From DAOTWC01 sp048499435 (GTDB lineage Bacteria; Chloroflexota; Anaerolineae; Aggregatilineales; Phototrophicaceae), in the NCBI GenBank assembly GCA_048499435.1, contig JASNZW010000001.1, positions 310,001 through 374,000 on the forward strand: DNA of 64,000 nt, read 5' to 3'. The translations under genes were made by a program, and so were the position numbers. Shown piece after piece: positions 8,234-16,359 of the stretch. Below the pieces are notes generated by a model. It was not told the DNA's origin. It was given only the letters and a program-made list of their open reading frames with translations, and did not search any database. Each line of letters begins with the position of its first letter. Positions within the stretch are counted from its first letter, which is position 1.

Positions 8234-10018
8234 ATGGCTTCCAGAAAAAAAACAGGCGCGCAGTGGTATCATGCAGACCTGCATCTTCATACCCCTGCTT
8301 CCGCCGATTATCAGGAACCGGATATCGCTTACCTTGATATTCTGCGCAAGGCTGAGTTTCGCGGCCTCGATATCATCGCCTTCACCGACCACAACACAGT
8401 CGCGGGCTACGCCGCTATGCGCCGCGAGATCGAGCAGCTTGCCCATTTAGAGCGCCTGGGCCGCGCCCAGCCCGACGAGCTGCGCACGCTCAACGAATAT
8501 CGCCGCCTGCTCGAAAAAATCCTGGTGCTGCCCGGCTTCGAGTTCACCGCCACCTTCGGCTTTCACATCCTGGGCATCTTCGCGCCGGAGACGCCGCTGC
8601 GCCTGCTCGAACACCTGCTGCTGAGCCTGAATATCCCGCCCGAAGTGCTGGACACCGGCACGTCCGTCGTCGGCGCGTCGTCTGACGTGCTGACCGCCTA
8701 CCGCATGATCGCTGAGGCCGGCGGCATCTGCATTGCCGCCCACGCCAACAGCACGCACGGCGTCGCCATGCTGGGCCTGGATTTCGGCGGCCAGACGCGC
8801 ATCGCCTACACGCAGGACCGCAACCTGCACGCGCTGGAAGTCACGGATCTCACCAAGCGCACGCGCAACGCCACCCAGCGCTTCTTCTCCGGGACCAAGC
8901 CCGAATACCCGCGCCGTATGCGCTGTATCCAGGGGTCCGACGCCCACCGCCTCAACGCGCTGCCCAGCGAGAAAAACAAGCCCGAACGCCTGGGCGTGGG
9001 CGACCGCGTCACCGATTTCAACCTGCCGGAGCGCAGCTTCGCCGCCCTGCGCGAGCTGTTCATCAGCAGCGACTTCTCGCGCTCCAAACCCTACAACGCC
9101 AGCCTCAAGCCGTTTGACTATGTGCAAACCGCGCGCGAAGAAGGGGCCAGCGTGGTGCAGTCATTCCACGAGAGCGTCACGCGGCGCGGCGGGCGCATGT
9201 ACGGCATCATCGCCGATGTGTGCGCCTTCGCCAACGCTAACGGCGGCGTGATCTACGTCGGCGTCAGCGCCGACCCGAAGGTCGAGCCGGTCGGCGTCCC
9301 CAAAGCGCAGGAAACAATTGACCTGCTGCGCGCGGAGATCAACCGCATGCTTTCGCCCACGCTCGACGTGGAGATCGACACCCTCGACAGCCAGGGCAAG
9401 ACCATCGTGCGCCTGCAAATCCCCAGCGGCACAGAGCGTCCCTACGCCATTGAGGACTACAAAATCTACGTGCGCGACGACTCCGAAACCAGCCTGGCGG
9501 TGCGCGACGAGATCGTGAGCCTGGTGCTGCGCGGCGAGCGGCTGGCTGAGGACAGCGCGCCGCGCGAAGAAGCGCCGCCGCCCTCGCCCGCGCAGCCCGC
9601 CGCGCCGAAATCGCCCGCGCCCGCGCTGGCCGTCAGCGCGCCGGCCAACGGCAGCGGCGAAGTGCCGCCGCCTCAGGGCGGCGTTGAGGTGATCGGCACG
9701 GAGCAGCGCAACGACACGCACTATCACGTGGTGCGCGACCTGCGCAACGGCAACGTGGTGAAGAACGTCACGCGCTCATCGGCGCGCCGCTTGTGGCACT
9801 ACGCCATCAGCCAGCGCGAGTCAAACCCGGTGAAGGCGGACAAAGTGCAGTGGCAGGGGGATATCGGCCTGTGGCGGCGCTACCAGAAGGGCGGCGAGAC
9901 GCGCTATGACCTGGTGCAGCGCGGCAAGGATGGCCGGCTGCGCGTCTACTACGGCGTCACCGACAGCGGCATGCACGGCCCCTGGCAGGTGTTCCTGGCC
10001 CCTGACGAAGACGACTAA
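8234..10018 (+). CDS. PHP-domain phosphoesterase fused to an AlbA_2 (Schlafen-type) domain
   Basis: The 594-residue protein opens with a PHP domain (about 10-260). Metal-binding residues visible are H17 and H19 in DLHLHT, D52-H53 in FTDHN, H170 in AAHAN, and D236/H238 in GSDAH. An AlbA_2 domain follows (about 300-435) with the family pattern CAFANANGGVIYVGV. After an Ala/Pro linker there is a C-terminal domain (about 490-594) of unknown type. PHP domains hydrolyse phosphoesters in DNA, nucleotides or sugars, and AlbA_2 domains are usually nucleic-acid associated, so a role in nucleic-acid metabolism or signalling is inferred. The ATG at 8234 follows GGAGAAAG; an in-frame extension upstream would overlap the receiver gene. 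Confidence 0.82.
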   Translation: MASRKKTGAQWYHADLHLHTPASADYQEPDIAYLDILRKAEFRGLDIIAFTDHNTVAGYAAMRREIEQLAHLERLGRAQPDELRTLNEYRRLLEKILVLPGFEFTATFGFHILGIFAPETPLRLLEHLLLSLNIPPEVLDTGTSVVGASSDVLTAYRMIAEAGGICIAAHANSTHGVAMLGLDFGGQTRIAYTQDRNLHALEVTDLTKRTRNATQRFFSGTKPEYPRRMRCIQGSDAHRLNALPSEKNKPERLGVGDRVTDFNLPERSFAALRELFISSDFSRSKPYNASLKPFDYVQTAREEGASVVQSFHESVTRRGGRMYGIIADVCAFANANGGVIYVGVSADPKVEPVGVPKAQETIDLLRAEINRMLSPTLDVEIDTLDSQGKTIVRLQIPSGTERPYAIEDYKIYVRDDSETSLAVRDEIVSLVLRGERLAEDSAPREEAPPPSPAQPAAPKSPAPALAVSAPANGSGEVPPPQGGVEVIGTEQRNDTHYHVVRDLRNGNVVKNVTRSSARRLWHYAISQRESNPVKADKVQWQGDIGLWRRYQKGGETRYDLVQRGKDGRLRVYYGVTDSGMHGPWQVFLAPDEDD

Positions 10019-10036
10019 GCCGCCAGCGCCCCTGCG

Positions 10037-10723
10037 CTACTGCGCCCGGCCCGCGTCCACGCGGTATGTCACCCGGTACGGCGACGCCGTCAGCGGCAGC
10101 GCCGCGCCCATCGTGCACTGGCCGGGCAGCATCCGACCGTACTGGTGGCTGCCGCCCCACAGCGTGAGCGTGTGCAGGTCAGCGGCGGCCAGCGTGTGCG
10201 TCACACAGCCCACCAGCGCCGCCCGCCCGTCGGCGATAGCCCGCGCCGGGTCCACGTCCAGCAGGTGCAGGTCGCCGTACACGGGGTCAAGCGCGAACAG
10301 CCGCGCCTCAAAGCGGACGGCGCTGCCCGGCGCCGCGCTCATGGCCAGCGGGCGAAGGTCAAGGGCGCGCGTGCCAGCGCTGAGGTCAAAGACAGCGCGG
10401 CCCTCAACGCTGTCCGCAGGCCGCGCGTCGGCGCGGATTTCGCGCAGCGTGTAGACCATCACGACCCGTTCGCGCGCGCCGAAAAAGCCGGTCACAGCCT
10501 CCGCCAGCACCTCGGTGATGCTCACGCGCACGCGCACACCAGCCGGCGCCGCCAGCACCGCGCGCGCCACCATGAACGACAGCGCCATAGCGGCGGCGGC
10601 CAGCGTCAGCCCCAGCAGCGCGCCCTGGCTCCACAGCAGCCGGTCCGGCGCAGCGGCGGCCCGCCCGCCAAGCTGCAAGCCTGTCAGTTGAGTGCTGCTG
10701 GTGTACGGCGGATGCTCGACCAT
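10037..10723 (-). CDS. Membrane-anchored protein of unknown function
   Basis: The 228-residue product is not assigned to a family. It has a short cytoplasmic N-terminus, one strong transmembrane segment (about residues 34-58) and an extracytoplasmic domain rich in beta-type sequence with two Cys near the C-terminal half. The ATG at 10723 is preferred because AGGGGAG lies upstream of it; a longer in-frame version would start in unrelated sequence. It faces away from the PHP gene, ending 18 bases after that gene stops. Function cannot be told from sequence. Confidence 0.7.
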   Translation of the reverse strand: MVEHPPYTSSTQLTGLQLGGRAAAAPDRLLWSQGALLGLTLAAAAMALSFMVARAVLAAPAGVRVRVSITEVLAEAVTGFFGARERVVMVYTLREIRADARPADSVEGRAVFDLSAGTRALDLRPLAMSAAPGSAVRFEARLFALDPVYGDLHLLDVDPARAIADGRAALVGCVTHTLAAADLHTLTLWGGSHQYGRMLPGQCTMGAALPLTASPYRVTYRVDAGRAQ

Positions 10724-10897
10724 GGCACACGCTCCCCTGCTGTTGGAGACGGCTGAAGGTCTGTCTGCGCCCAGTGTAGAGCAGGTTAGCGCGGCGCTCA
10801 AACCCTAAACGCGCGGGGTAGGCTGCGAAACGATTGCACGTTGAACAGCGTATTGGCAGGCATACGGAGACAGTTAGCGCGCGGCGAGACACTCATT

Positions 10898-11362
10898 ATG
10901 ATACAGAATCGTTCTAAATCGTTGATTACAGTTGTGATGTGGATTGCCCTGGCGGCCTTTATGATCACTGCGGTGCTCAACGCCAACAATTTTCAGGACG
11001 AGTGGATCATCATCGCACTGACCGCGATTCCTGTCCTGATAGGCTTTGTGGTCACACTGGGGTTATGGTCACCCGCGGTCTTTCCCTGGATTGACGCCGA
11101 ACGCCTGCGGGCGCTGCAAGGCGATGCTCAGGCAGACAGTCAGGCATCCAAGCCCAAGCGGCAGCGCGCCCCGGTTGATGACGGTGGGCGGCTGGACCTG
11201 CTGATGAACCTGCTGACCCCGGACGAGCGCGAGCGTCTGAAGGCTGACCTGCGGCAGCGCGTGCTGGAAAACGCCACCATTACCGAGGATGGCGAAATCG
11301 AGTATGGGGGCTTATCAATTTACGATCTGCTTGATGAAGATGCGGCGCGGCGGCAGCGTTAG
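10898..11362 (+). CDS. Small two-helix membrane protein
   Basis: The 154-residue protein has two transmembrane segments (about 8-28 and 37-58) followed by a hydrophilic cytoplasmic tail with a basic linker (KPKRQR) and an acidic, probably helical end. The layout resembles the SHOCT/short-C-terminal-helix class of small membrane proteins, but no motif settles it. The ATG at 10898 gives the normal membrane start. The stop overlaps the stop of the convergent TPR gene by a few bases. Unknown function. Confidence 0.65.
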   Translation: MIQNRSKSLITVVMWIALAAFMITAVLNANNFQDEWIIIALTAIPVLIGFVVTLGLWSPAVFPWIDAERLRALQGDAQADSQASKPKRQRAPVDDGGRLDLLMNLLTPDERERLKADLRQRVLENATITEDGEIEYGGLSIYDLLDEDAARRQR

Positions 11363-12576
11363 CCGTCCTTCGGCGCGGCAGTATTGACGGCGGCGCAGGC
11401 TGGCGGGCCTTCAGGCGGGTAGACCCATGTCTGGCTCAGGCCGGCGGCGGCGGCGATCATCAGGTATTCGTTGTAGGTGGCCACCAGCGCGTCACAGTCG
11501 CCCAGAATCTCCGCCGCCTGCCCCTGGAGATACCAGCACTCAAAGCGGCGTTCAGCGGCGGGCACATCCTGTAAAGCCTGCAGCCGCGAACAGCGGTTGA
11601 GGTGCTGCTGCGCCAGTTGAAAATTGCCCTGGAGGAAGTACTCGCGCCCCAGTCGATACCAGCCCTCGGCCCAGGTCGGCGCCAGCTCAGTCACCTGCTG
11701 GCAGTACTGGACCGCCGCATCGCGCTCGCGCAGCGTGCTGGACAGCTCGCACAGGCGCAGCCGCGCTTTGACGTTCGCCGGGGCGTAGGCCAAAATCTGG
11801 AAATAAGACACGGTCGCGGCGTCCGCGTCGCCGATCAGCCGGGCGTAAGCGGCGCGCTCAAAATGCAGCGCGATCAGCCGAGGGTTGAGCGCCAGCGCCT
11901 GTTCAATCGTCCGAACGGCGGCGGCGTAGTCCCCGACGCCGCTGTAGCCCAGCGCCAGCGCGCGCAGAGCGTCCAGCCGCCAGCCGTCCGCGCCCTGGGC
12001 CGCGCGCTGTGTTTCGCGCAGGGCGATCTCGTGGCTGCCGACGCCGCTGTACGCCAGCCCCAACGCCGTCCGCGCCAGCGTGTGCTCCGGCGCGGCCTCA
12101 AGCACGCGGCGGGCAGCTTCAGCGGCGGCCTGCGGGTCGCCGGCGGCCTGCAGCGCGAAAGCGTGCATCGCCAGCAGGTCCAGGTCGGCGGCGGCCGCGC
12201 CGCGCGCCAGCGCCTCAGTGGTGATCTGCAGGGCCGATTCGCGGTCGCGGCCGCGGTTGTAGTCGCTGTAGCTGCGGTAGATCAGCGCGCGCGCCAGCGC
12301 CGCCGCCGCCGCCGCGCTGTCCGGGTCAGCGGCGAGCACCTGCTGCGCCAGATTCACCGCCGCGTCCAGGTCGCCCCGGTCGAACGCCTGCCGCGCCGGG
12401 CCAACGTCAGCCGCGGGCGCGGGCGCGGCAGCCGGCGCGATGCGCTGCCCGAACCACGTCCACGACGCGGCGACAACCCCCAGGCACAGGCCCAGCAAAA
12501 CAGTGAGCGACAGGCAGCCCGAACGACGGCGGCGTTTGCGAAAGGTGAGCCGGGAAGCGCTGCGGTGGATTTGCAT
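11359..12576 (-). CDS. Membrane-anchored TPR-repeat protein
   Basis: The 405-residue protein starts with a basic cytoplasmic stretch (RKRRRR) and one transmembrane helix at about 22-42, then an Ala/Pro linker and a long array of TPR-type helix pairs from about residue 60 to 370. Motifs such as ALGLAYSGVGSHEIALRE and ALALGYSGVGDYAAAV mark the repeats. TPR arrays act as protein-binding scaffolds, here outside the membrane. The stop overlaps that of the convergent gene at 10898-11362. A TATAAT box lies about 36 bases upstream of the start. Confidence 0.85.
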   Translation of the reverse strand: MQIHRSASRLTFRKRRRRSGCLSLTVLLGLCLGVVAASWTWFGQRIAPAAAPAPAADVGPARQAFDRGDLDAAVNLAQQVLAADPDSAAAAAALARALIYRSYSDYNRGRDRESALQITTEALARGAAAADLDLLAMHAFALQAAGDPQAAAEAARRVLEAAPEHTLARTALGLAYSGVGSHEIALRETQRAAQGADGWRLDALRALALGYSGVGDYAAAVRTIEQALALNPRLIALHFERAAYARLIGDADAATVSYFQILAYAPANVKARLRLCELSSTLRERDAAVQYCQQVTELAPTWAEGWYRLGREYFLQGNFQLAQQHLNRCSRLQALQDVPAAERRFECWYLQGQAAEILGDCDALVATYNEYLMIAAAAGLSQTWVYPPEGPPACAAVNTAAPKDG

Positions 12577-12611
12577 TGTGGCTGCCGATGGTCTGCCAGC
12601 GAATCAAACGG

Positions 12612-12617
12612 ATTATA
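12612..12617 (-). promoter_or_regulatory. -10 box (TATAAT) for the TPR gene
   Basis: On the minus strand TATAAT runs from 12617 to 12612, about 36 bases ahead of the ATG at 12576. The surrounding bases are AT-rich against the local background. No clear -35 is seen. Confidence 0.5.
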
Positions 12618-12686
12618 AACCGGCGCGCCAGCGAATCGCACATATTCGCTTGGGATATGTGGGATATTCAGCGCGGGGCGCGGGTG

Positions 12687-12692
12687 TACAAT
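12687..12692 (+). promoter_or_regulatory. -10 box (TACAAT) for the SDR gene
   Basis: GTGTACAATG places a TACAAT box about 57 bases ahead of the ATG at 12749. The same GTACAAT form occurs upstream of the selenoprotein and rpsD genes. No clear -35 is seen. Confidence 0.4.
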
Positions 12693-12748
12693 GGTGCGGA
12701 TGACCTCGCCGCGGCCCGCAGCGCCGCGCGAACAGAAAGGCGCAGCCA

Positions 12749-13471
12749 ATGGACAGCTCTTTTGCTGGCAAAACCGTTATGATTACCGGCGCGAACGGCG
12801 CGCTGGGCCGGGCGGTCGTCGCGCGTTTCGCGGCTGCCGGGGCTAACCTGGCGCTGGTGGAGCACCGCCCTGGCGGCCTGGACACGCTTATAGCGGACCT
12901 GAATGTGCCGGCGGGGCGCTGTCTCATCCTCACCGCCGACGCCGCCGACCCGGCTAGCGTGGACGCGGCCTGCGCGCAGGCCGGCGCGCGCTTCGGCCAG
13001 CTCGACGCGCTGGCGCACACGGTGGGCGGCTACCAGGCTGGCCAGCCGGTGCATGAAGCCGGGCTGGCGGTGTGGGACAAAATGATGGCGCTCAACGCGC
13101 GCCCCGTCTACGTGACCTGCGGCGCGGTGGCCCGGCACATGCTGGCTGGCGGCGTGCGCGGCAGCCTGACGGTCGTGTTGGCGCGGGCCGCGCTCAAGGG
13201 CGGGAAAAACCAGGCGGCGTATATCGCCAGCAAAGCCGCCGCCCAGCGCGTCGTCGAGAGCATGGCCGCCGAGCTGCTTGACGACGGCATCCGCGTCAAC
13301 GCGGTGCTGCCCGGCACGATCGACACGCCCGCCAACCGCGCGGCGATGCCCAGGGCCGATTTCAGCAGATGGGTTCCGCCGGCGCAGATCGCCGACGTGC
13401 TGCTGTTTCTGGCGTCAGACGCCGCCGCCGCCGTCAGCGGGGCGAGCGTGCCGGTCTACGGGCGTTCGTAG
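12749..13471 (+). CDS. Short-chain dehydrogenase/reductase (SDR) with altered active site
   Basis: The 240-residue protein has the classical SDR fold: cofactor motif TGANGALG (13-20), a DAADPAS segment near 65 and Y158-x-x-x-K162 in YIASK. The catalytic serine normally found about 13 residues before the tyrosine is missing; the stretch reads VLARAALKG, with Ala at that place. The Asn in the usual ALNAR segment is present. The substrate is unknown and activity may be weak or altered; some dihydropteridine-reductase-like SDRs also lack the serine. The ATG at 12749 has only a modest upstream ribosome site (AAAGG). Confidence 0.82.
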   Translation: MDSSFAGKTVMITGANGALGRAVVARFAAAGANLALVEHRPGGLDTLIADLNVPAGRCLILTADAADPASVDAACAQAGARFGQLDALAHTVGGYQAGQPVHEAGLAVWDKMMALNARPVYVTCGAVARHMLAGGVRGSLTVVLARAALKGGKNQAAYIASKAAAQRVVESMAAELLDDGIRVNAVLPGTIDTPANRAAMPRADFSRWVPPAQIADVLLFLASDAAAAVSGASVPVYGRS

Positions 13472-13494
13472 GGCCGCCGGCAGCCGGGCGCTGT

Positions 13495-14103
13495 TCAGGT
13501 GTCGCGCCGCTGGCTGTAGCGGCGGGCCTCGCCCAACACAAATTCAACCACCGCCGTCAGCGGCGCGGCGGGCAGCGTGCCCGCCGGCATCTGGTAGACG
13601 CTGGCGGCCAGCAGCGCCGGCCCCGGCCCAACGCGTGCAGCGCCCACCTCGCCGGCGCGCACGCCCAGCAGCCGCAGCGTCCGCCCGGCCAGCGCGGTCG
13701 CCGGGGCCGGCGCCAGCACCACGCACAGCGCGCAGCCCGGCGCGCACAGCTCAGCGTTCACACAGGCGCAGACAGCGCCCACACGCCAGGGATGCGCGGC
13801 GTCCACCGGCAGCAGGCGCAGCGCGTTAGCGGCCAGCTTCGCCCGGTCCGCCGCGCTGAGACCGTCCACGCGCGCCGCGTCGCAACCGAGCGCGTCAAGC
13901 GCCAGCAGCGCCGAGCGCCCGCCGGTGGCGTCACAGTGCCACACGCCCGGCGCGCACGCCTCGCCCAGGTCGAACAGCAGCGTTTGCTCGCCCGCCGGGA
14001 CCAGCTCAGCGCGCAGCGCGCGCAGGAACGTGTGCAGGCGCGGCAGCAGCATCAGCTCGCCGCGCAGCCCGCCGGTGTAGAAGATCGTCAGCGGTGTTTC
14101 CAC
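13495..14103 (-). CDS. Conserved-looking protein of unknown function, coupled to enoyl-CoA hydratase
   Basis: The 202-residue product begins with a strand-turn segment (LTIFYTGGLRGEL) and a later LLFDLGEACA segment that recall the opening of 5'-nucleotidase/metallophosphatase proteins, but the usual DxH and GNH metal motifs are not seen, so no function is assigned. Several Cys are clustered (VCACVNAELCAPGCALC, about residues 111-128), possibly a metal site. The start is a GTG at 14103, which lies 16 bases inside the end of the upstream enoyl-CoA hydratase gene, so the two are probably translationally coupled. Confidence 0.65.
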   Translation of the reverse strand: METPLTIFYTGGLRGELMLLPRLHTFLRALRAELVPAGEQTLLFDLGEACAPGVWHCDATGGRSALLALDALGCDAARVDGLSAADRAKLAANALRLLPVDAAHPWRVGAVCACVNAELCAPGCALCVVLAPAPATALAGRTLRLLGVRAGEVGAARVGPGPALLAASVYQMPAGTLPAAPLTAVVEFVLGEARRYSQRRDT

Positions 14104-14864
14104 TGGGCCGGGCGCTTCTCAAGGAACGCCTGCATCCCTTCAGTTTTATCCTCCGTGCCGAACGACAGGAAGAAATTGCGCTTCTCGTAGGCCAGCCCCT
14201 CAGTCAGGCTGAGTTCAAAGGCGCGGTTGGCGGCGTCCTTTATCAGCCGCACAGCCACCTGCGGCATCCCGGCGATCTTACCCGCCAGCCTGATCGCCTC
14301 GTCAAGATAGTTCTCCAGCGGGTAAACGCGGTTGACCAGCCCGTAGTGCAGCGCCTCCTGCGCCGACAAGCGGCGGTCCGCCAGCATGATCTCCAGCGCC
14401 AGCGCCTTGCCCACCGCGCGCGTCAGGCGCTGCGTGCCGCCCGCGCCAGGGATGATGCCCAGCGTCACCTCCGGCTGGCCAAAGCGCGCGCTCTCCGAGG
14501 CGACGATCATGTCGCAGGCCATCGCCAGCTCGCAGCCGCCGCCCAGCGCCCAGCCGCTTACCGCCGCGATCACCGGCTTGCCCACGCGCATCAGCCGCTG
14601 CCAATCGGTGAAATCGCTGCCGGTGAGCATGGTCACAACGTCGGAATCGGCCATCTGCCTGATGTCCGCCCCGGCGGCGAACGCGCGGTCGCTGCCGGTC
14701 AGCACCATACAGCCGGTGGCGGGGTCGGCGTCAAAACCCTCCAGCGCCGTGAATATCTCGTCCACCACCTGGCCGTTCAGCGCGTTGAGCGCGTCGGGCC
14801 GGTTGATGCGCACCAGGCCCACGCCCGGCGCTGGCGTCTCCACCACAATCATTTCGTAAGCCAT
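14088..14864 (-). CDS. Enoyl-CoA hydratase/isomerase family protein
   Basis: The 258-residue protein is a complete crotonase-fold enzyme of the usual length. Seen are the CoA-binding AFAAGADIRQM segment, the oxyanion-hole stretch GWALGGGCELAM with the first catalytic Glu, and the second Glu in GQPEVTLGIIPGAGGTQRL, which together match enoyl-CoA hydratases of fatty-acid beta-oxidation. The ATG at 14864 follows GGAGAAG at good spacing; a longer in-frame form would start in the promoter. A TACAAT -10 box lies at 14908-14903. No other beta-oxidation gene is nearby, so the exact substrate is open. Confidence 0.92.
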   Translation of the reverse strand: MAYEMIVVETPAPGVGLVRINRPDALNALNGQVVDEIFTALEGFDADPATGCMVLTGSDRAFAAGADIRQMADSDVVTMLTGSDFTDWQRLMRVGKPVIAAVSGWALGGGCELAMACDMIVASESARFGQPEVTLGIIPGAGGTQRLTRAVGKALALEIMLADRRLSAQEALHYGLVNRVYPLENYLDEAIRLAGKIAGMPQVAVRLIKDAANRAFELSLTEGLAYEKRNFFLSFGTEDKTEGMQAFLEKRPAQWKHR

Positions 14865-14902
14865 TGTTCTTCTCCAAAATCTAAGCTGCGCTGTCTGCCG
14901 CA

Positions 14903-14908
14903 ATTGTA
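14903..14908 (-). promoter_or_regulatory. -10 box (TACAAT) for enoyl-CoA hydratase
   Basis: Minus-strand TACAAT at 14908-14903, about 39 bases ahead of the ATG at 14864. It is divergent from the TATAAT at 14972 that serves the neighbouring gene. Confidence 0.45.
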
Positions 14909-14971
14909 CAGCGCGGGGGCGCGCGCCACAAAAGCCGCCGCGCCGCGCTTATCCAGCCTGTTTTTTGGTTG

Positions 14972-14977
14972 TATAAT
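14972..14977 (+). promoter_or_regulatory. -10 box (TATAAT) for the cDPGS-like gene
   Basis: TTGTATAATG gives a perfect TATAAT about 50 bases ahead of the ATG at 15028, next to a run of T. The -35 region (TTATCC at 17 bases) is weak. Confidence 0.55.
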
Positions 14978-15027
14978 GTGCCGCGTTCACCGCATTTTGC
15001 AACAGCCCCATAAGGAGATCACACTAC

Positions 15028-16359
15028 ATGGACCGCATGCGCGTCTTAATCATGGGGGCCGCCGGGCGCGACTTCCACAACTTCAACCTCTACTTCCGCG
15101 ACAACAGCGCCTATAACGTCGTGGCATTCACCGCCACGCAGATTCCCGGCATCGAGGGCCGCCTCTACCCGGCGGAGCTGGCCGGCAGCCTGTACCCGGC
15201 GGGCATCCCCATCCACGACGAGGCCGAGCTGGCGCGGCTGATTCAGGAACACGCCGTGCAGCAGGTGGTCTTTTCCTACAGCGACGTGCCCCACACTTAC
15301 GTGATGCACAAGGCGTCGCAGGTGCTGGCCGCCGGCGCTGACTTCCGCCTGCTGGGGCCGCACGCCACCCAGCTTAAAAGCAGCAAGCCGGTTGTGTCGG
15401 TGTGCGCGGTGCGCACCGGCTGCGGCAAAAGCCAGACCTCGCGCCACGTCGCCGAGGTGCTGCTGGGGCTGGGCCAGCGCGTGGTGGCGGTGCGCCACCC
15501 GATGCCCTACGGCAACCTGATCGCCCAGCGCGTCCAGCGCTTTACCGACTATGACGACCTGGACGAGTACGAAACAACCATCGAGGAACGCGAGGAATAC
15601 GAGCCGTACATCGACCGAGGCATGACGATCTACGCCGGCGTGGATTACGGCGACATCCTGCGCCAGGCCGAACAGGAAGCCGACATCATCATCTGGGACG
15701 GCGGCAACAACGACCTGCCCTTCTTCGCGCCTGACCTGCACATCGTCGTCGTGGACCCCCACCGCCCCGGCCACGAGCTGGCCTATCACCCCGGCGAGGC
15801 CAACCTGCGCCTGGCGGACGTGGTGCTGATCAACAAGGTGGACACCGCCGACTACGCCGGCATCCGCGCCGTGCGCGAGAACGTGGCCCGCACCAACCCG
15901 CGCGCGGTGGTGCTGGAAGCGGCCTCGCCGCTGTTCGTCGATAACCCGGACGCCATTCGCGGGCGGCGCGTGCTGGTTATTGAGGACGGCCCCACGCTGA
16001 CGCACGGCGAGATGGCCTACGGGGCTGGCTATGTGGCGGCGCAGCGCTTCGGCGCGGCGGAAATCGTGGACCCGCGCCCGTTCGCGGTCGAGTCCATCGC
16101 CGCCACTTACGCGCGCTACCCCGGCACGGGGCCGGTGCTGCCGGCGATGGGCTACGGCCCGGCGCAGATGCGCGACCTGGAGCGCACAATCGAGCGCGCC
16201 GACGCCGATCTGGTGATCGTGGCCACGCCGATTGACCTGCGCCGGGTGATCAGCATCAGCAAACCGATGGAGCAGGTGCGCTACGAGCTTCAGGTGATCG
16301 GCACGCCCACGCTGGCCGACCTGCTGACAGCGAAGTTCGCGCCGGCCAGCGCGCGCTAA
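15028..16359 (+). CDS. Cyclic 2,3-diphosphoglycerate synthetase-like P-loop NTPase
   Basis: The 443-residue protein resembles the archaeal-type cyclic 2,3-diphosphoglycerate synthetase family. It has a Rossmann-like N-terminal domain (VLIMGAAGRDFHNF) and a P-loop domain with the Walker A TGCGKS (K134). Further family-type segments are IIIWDGGNNDLPFF and VLINKVD, and a C-terminal part containing MGYGPAQM. In archaea cDPGS closes 2,3-bisphosphoglycerate into a cyclic compatible solute; bacterial homologues are generally not characterised, so the product here is uncertain. The ATG at 15028 follows AAGGAG with about ten bases spacing. The stop overlaps the stop of the convergent selA. Confidence 0.8.
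   Translation: MDRMRVLIMGAAGRDFHNFNLYFRDNSAYNVVAFTATQIPGIEGRLYPAELAGSLYPAGIPIHDEAELARLIQEHAVQQVVFSYSDVPHTYVMHKASQVLAAGADFRLLGPHATQLKSSKPVVSVCAVRTGCGKSQTSRHVAEVLLGLGQRVVAVRHPMPYGNLIAQRVQRFTDYDDLDEYETTIEEREEYEPYIDRGMTIYAGVDYGDILRQAEQEADIIIWDGGNNDLPFFAPDLHIVVVDPHRPGHELAYHPGEANLRLADVVLINKVDTADYAGIRAVRENVARTNPRAVVLEAASPLFVDNPDAIRGRRVLVIEDGPTLTHGEMAYGAGYVAAQRFGAAEIVDPRPFAVESIAATYARYPGTGPVLPAMGYGPAQMRDLERTIERADADLVIVATPIDLRRVISISKPMEQVRYELQVIGTPTLADLLTAKFAPASAR

Noticed and set aside
13495..14103. Metallophosphatase assignment for the gene after enoyl-CoA hydratase
   Set aside because: Only the first strand and a DLG-like segment resemble that fold; the DxH, GNH and GHxH metal motifs are missing, so it stays unassigned.
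15046..16005. Minus-strand open frame opposite the cDPGS-like gene
   Set aside because: Covered by a gene with a P-loop and a good ribosome site; the antisense product is a compositional artefact.
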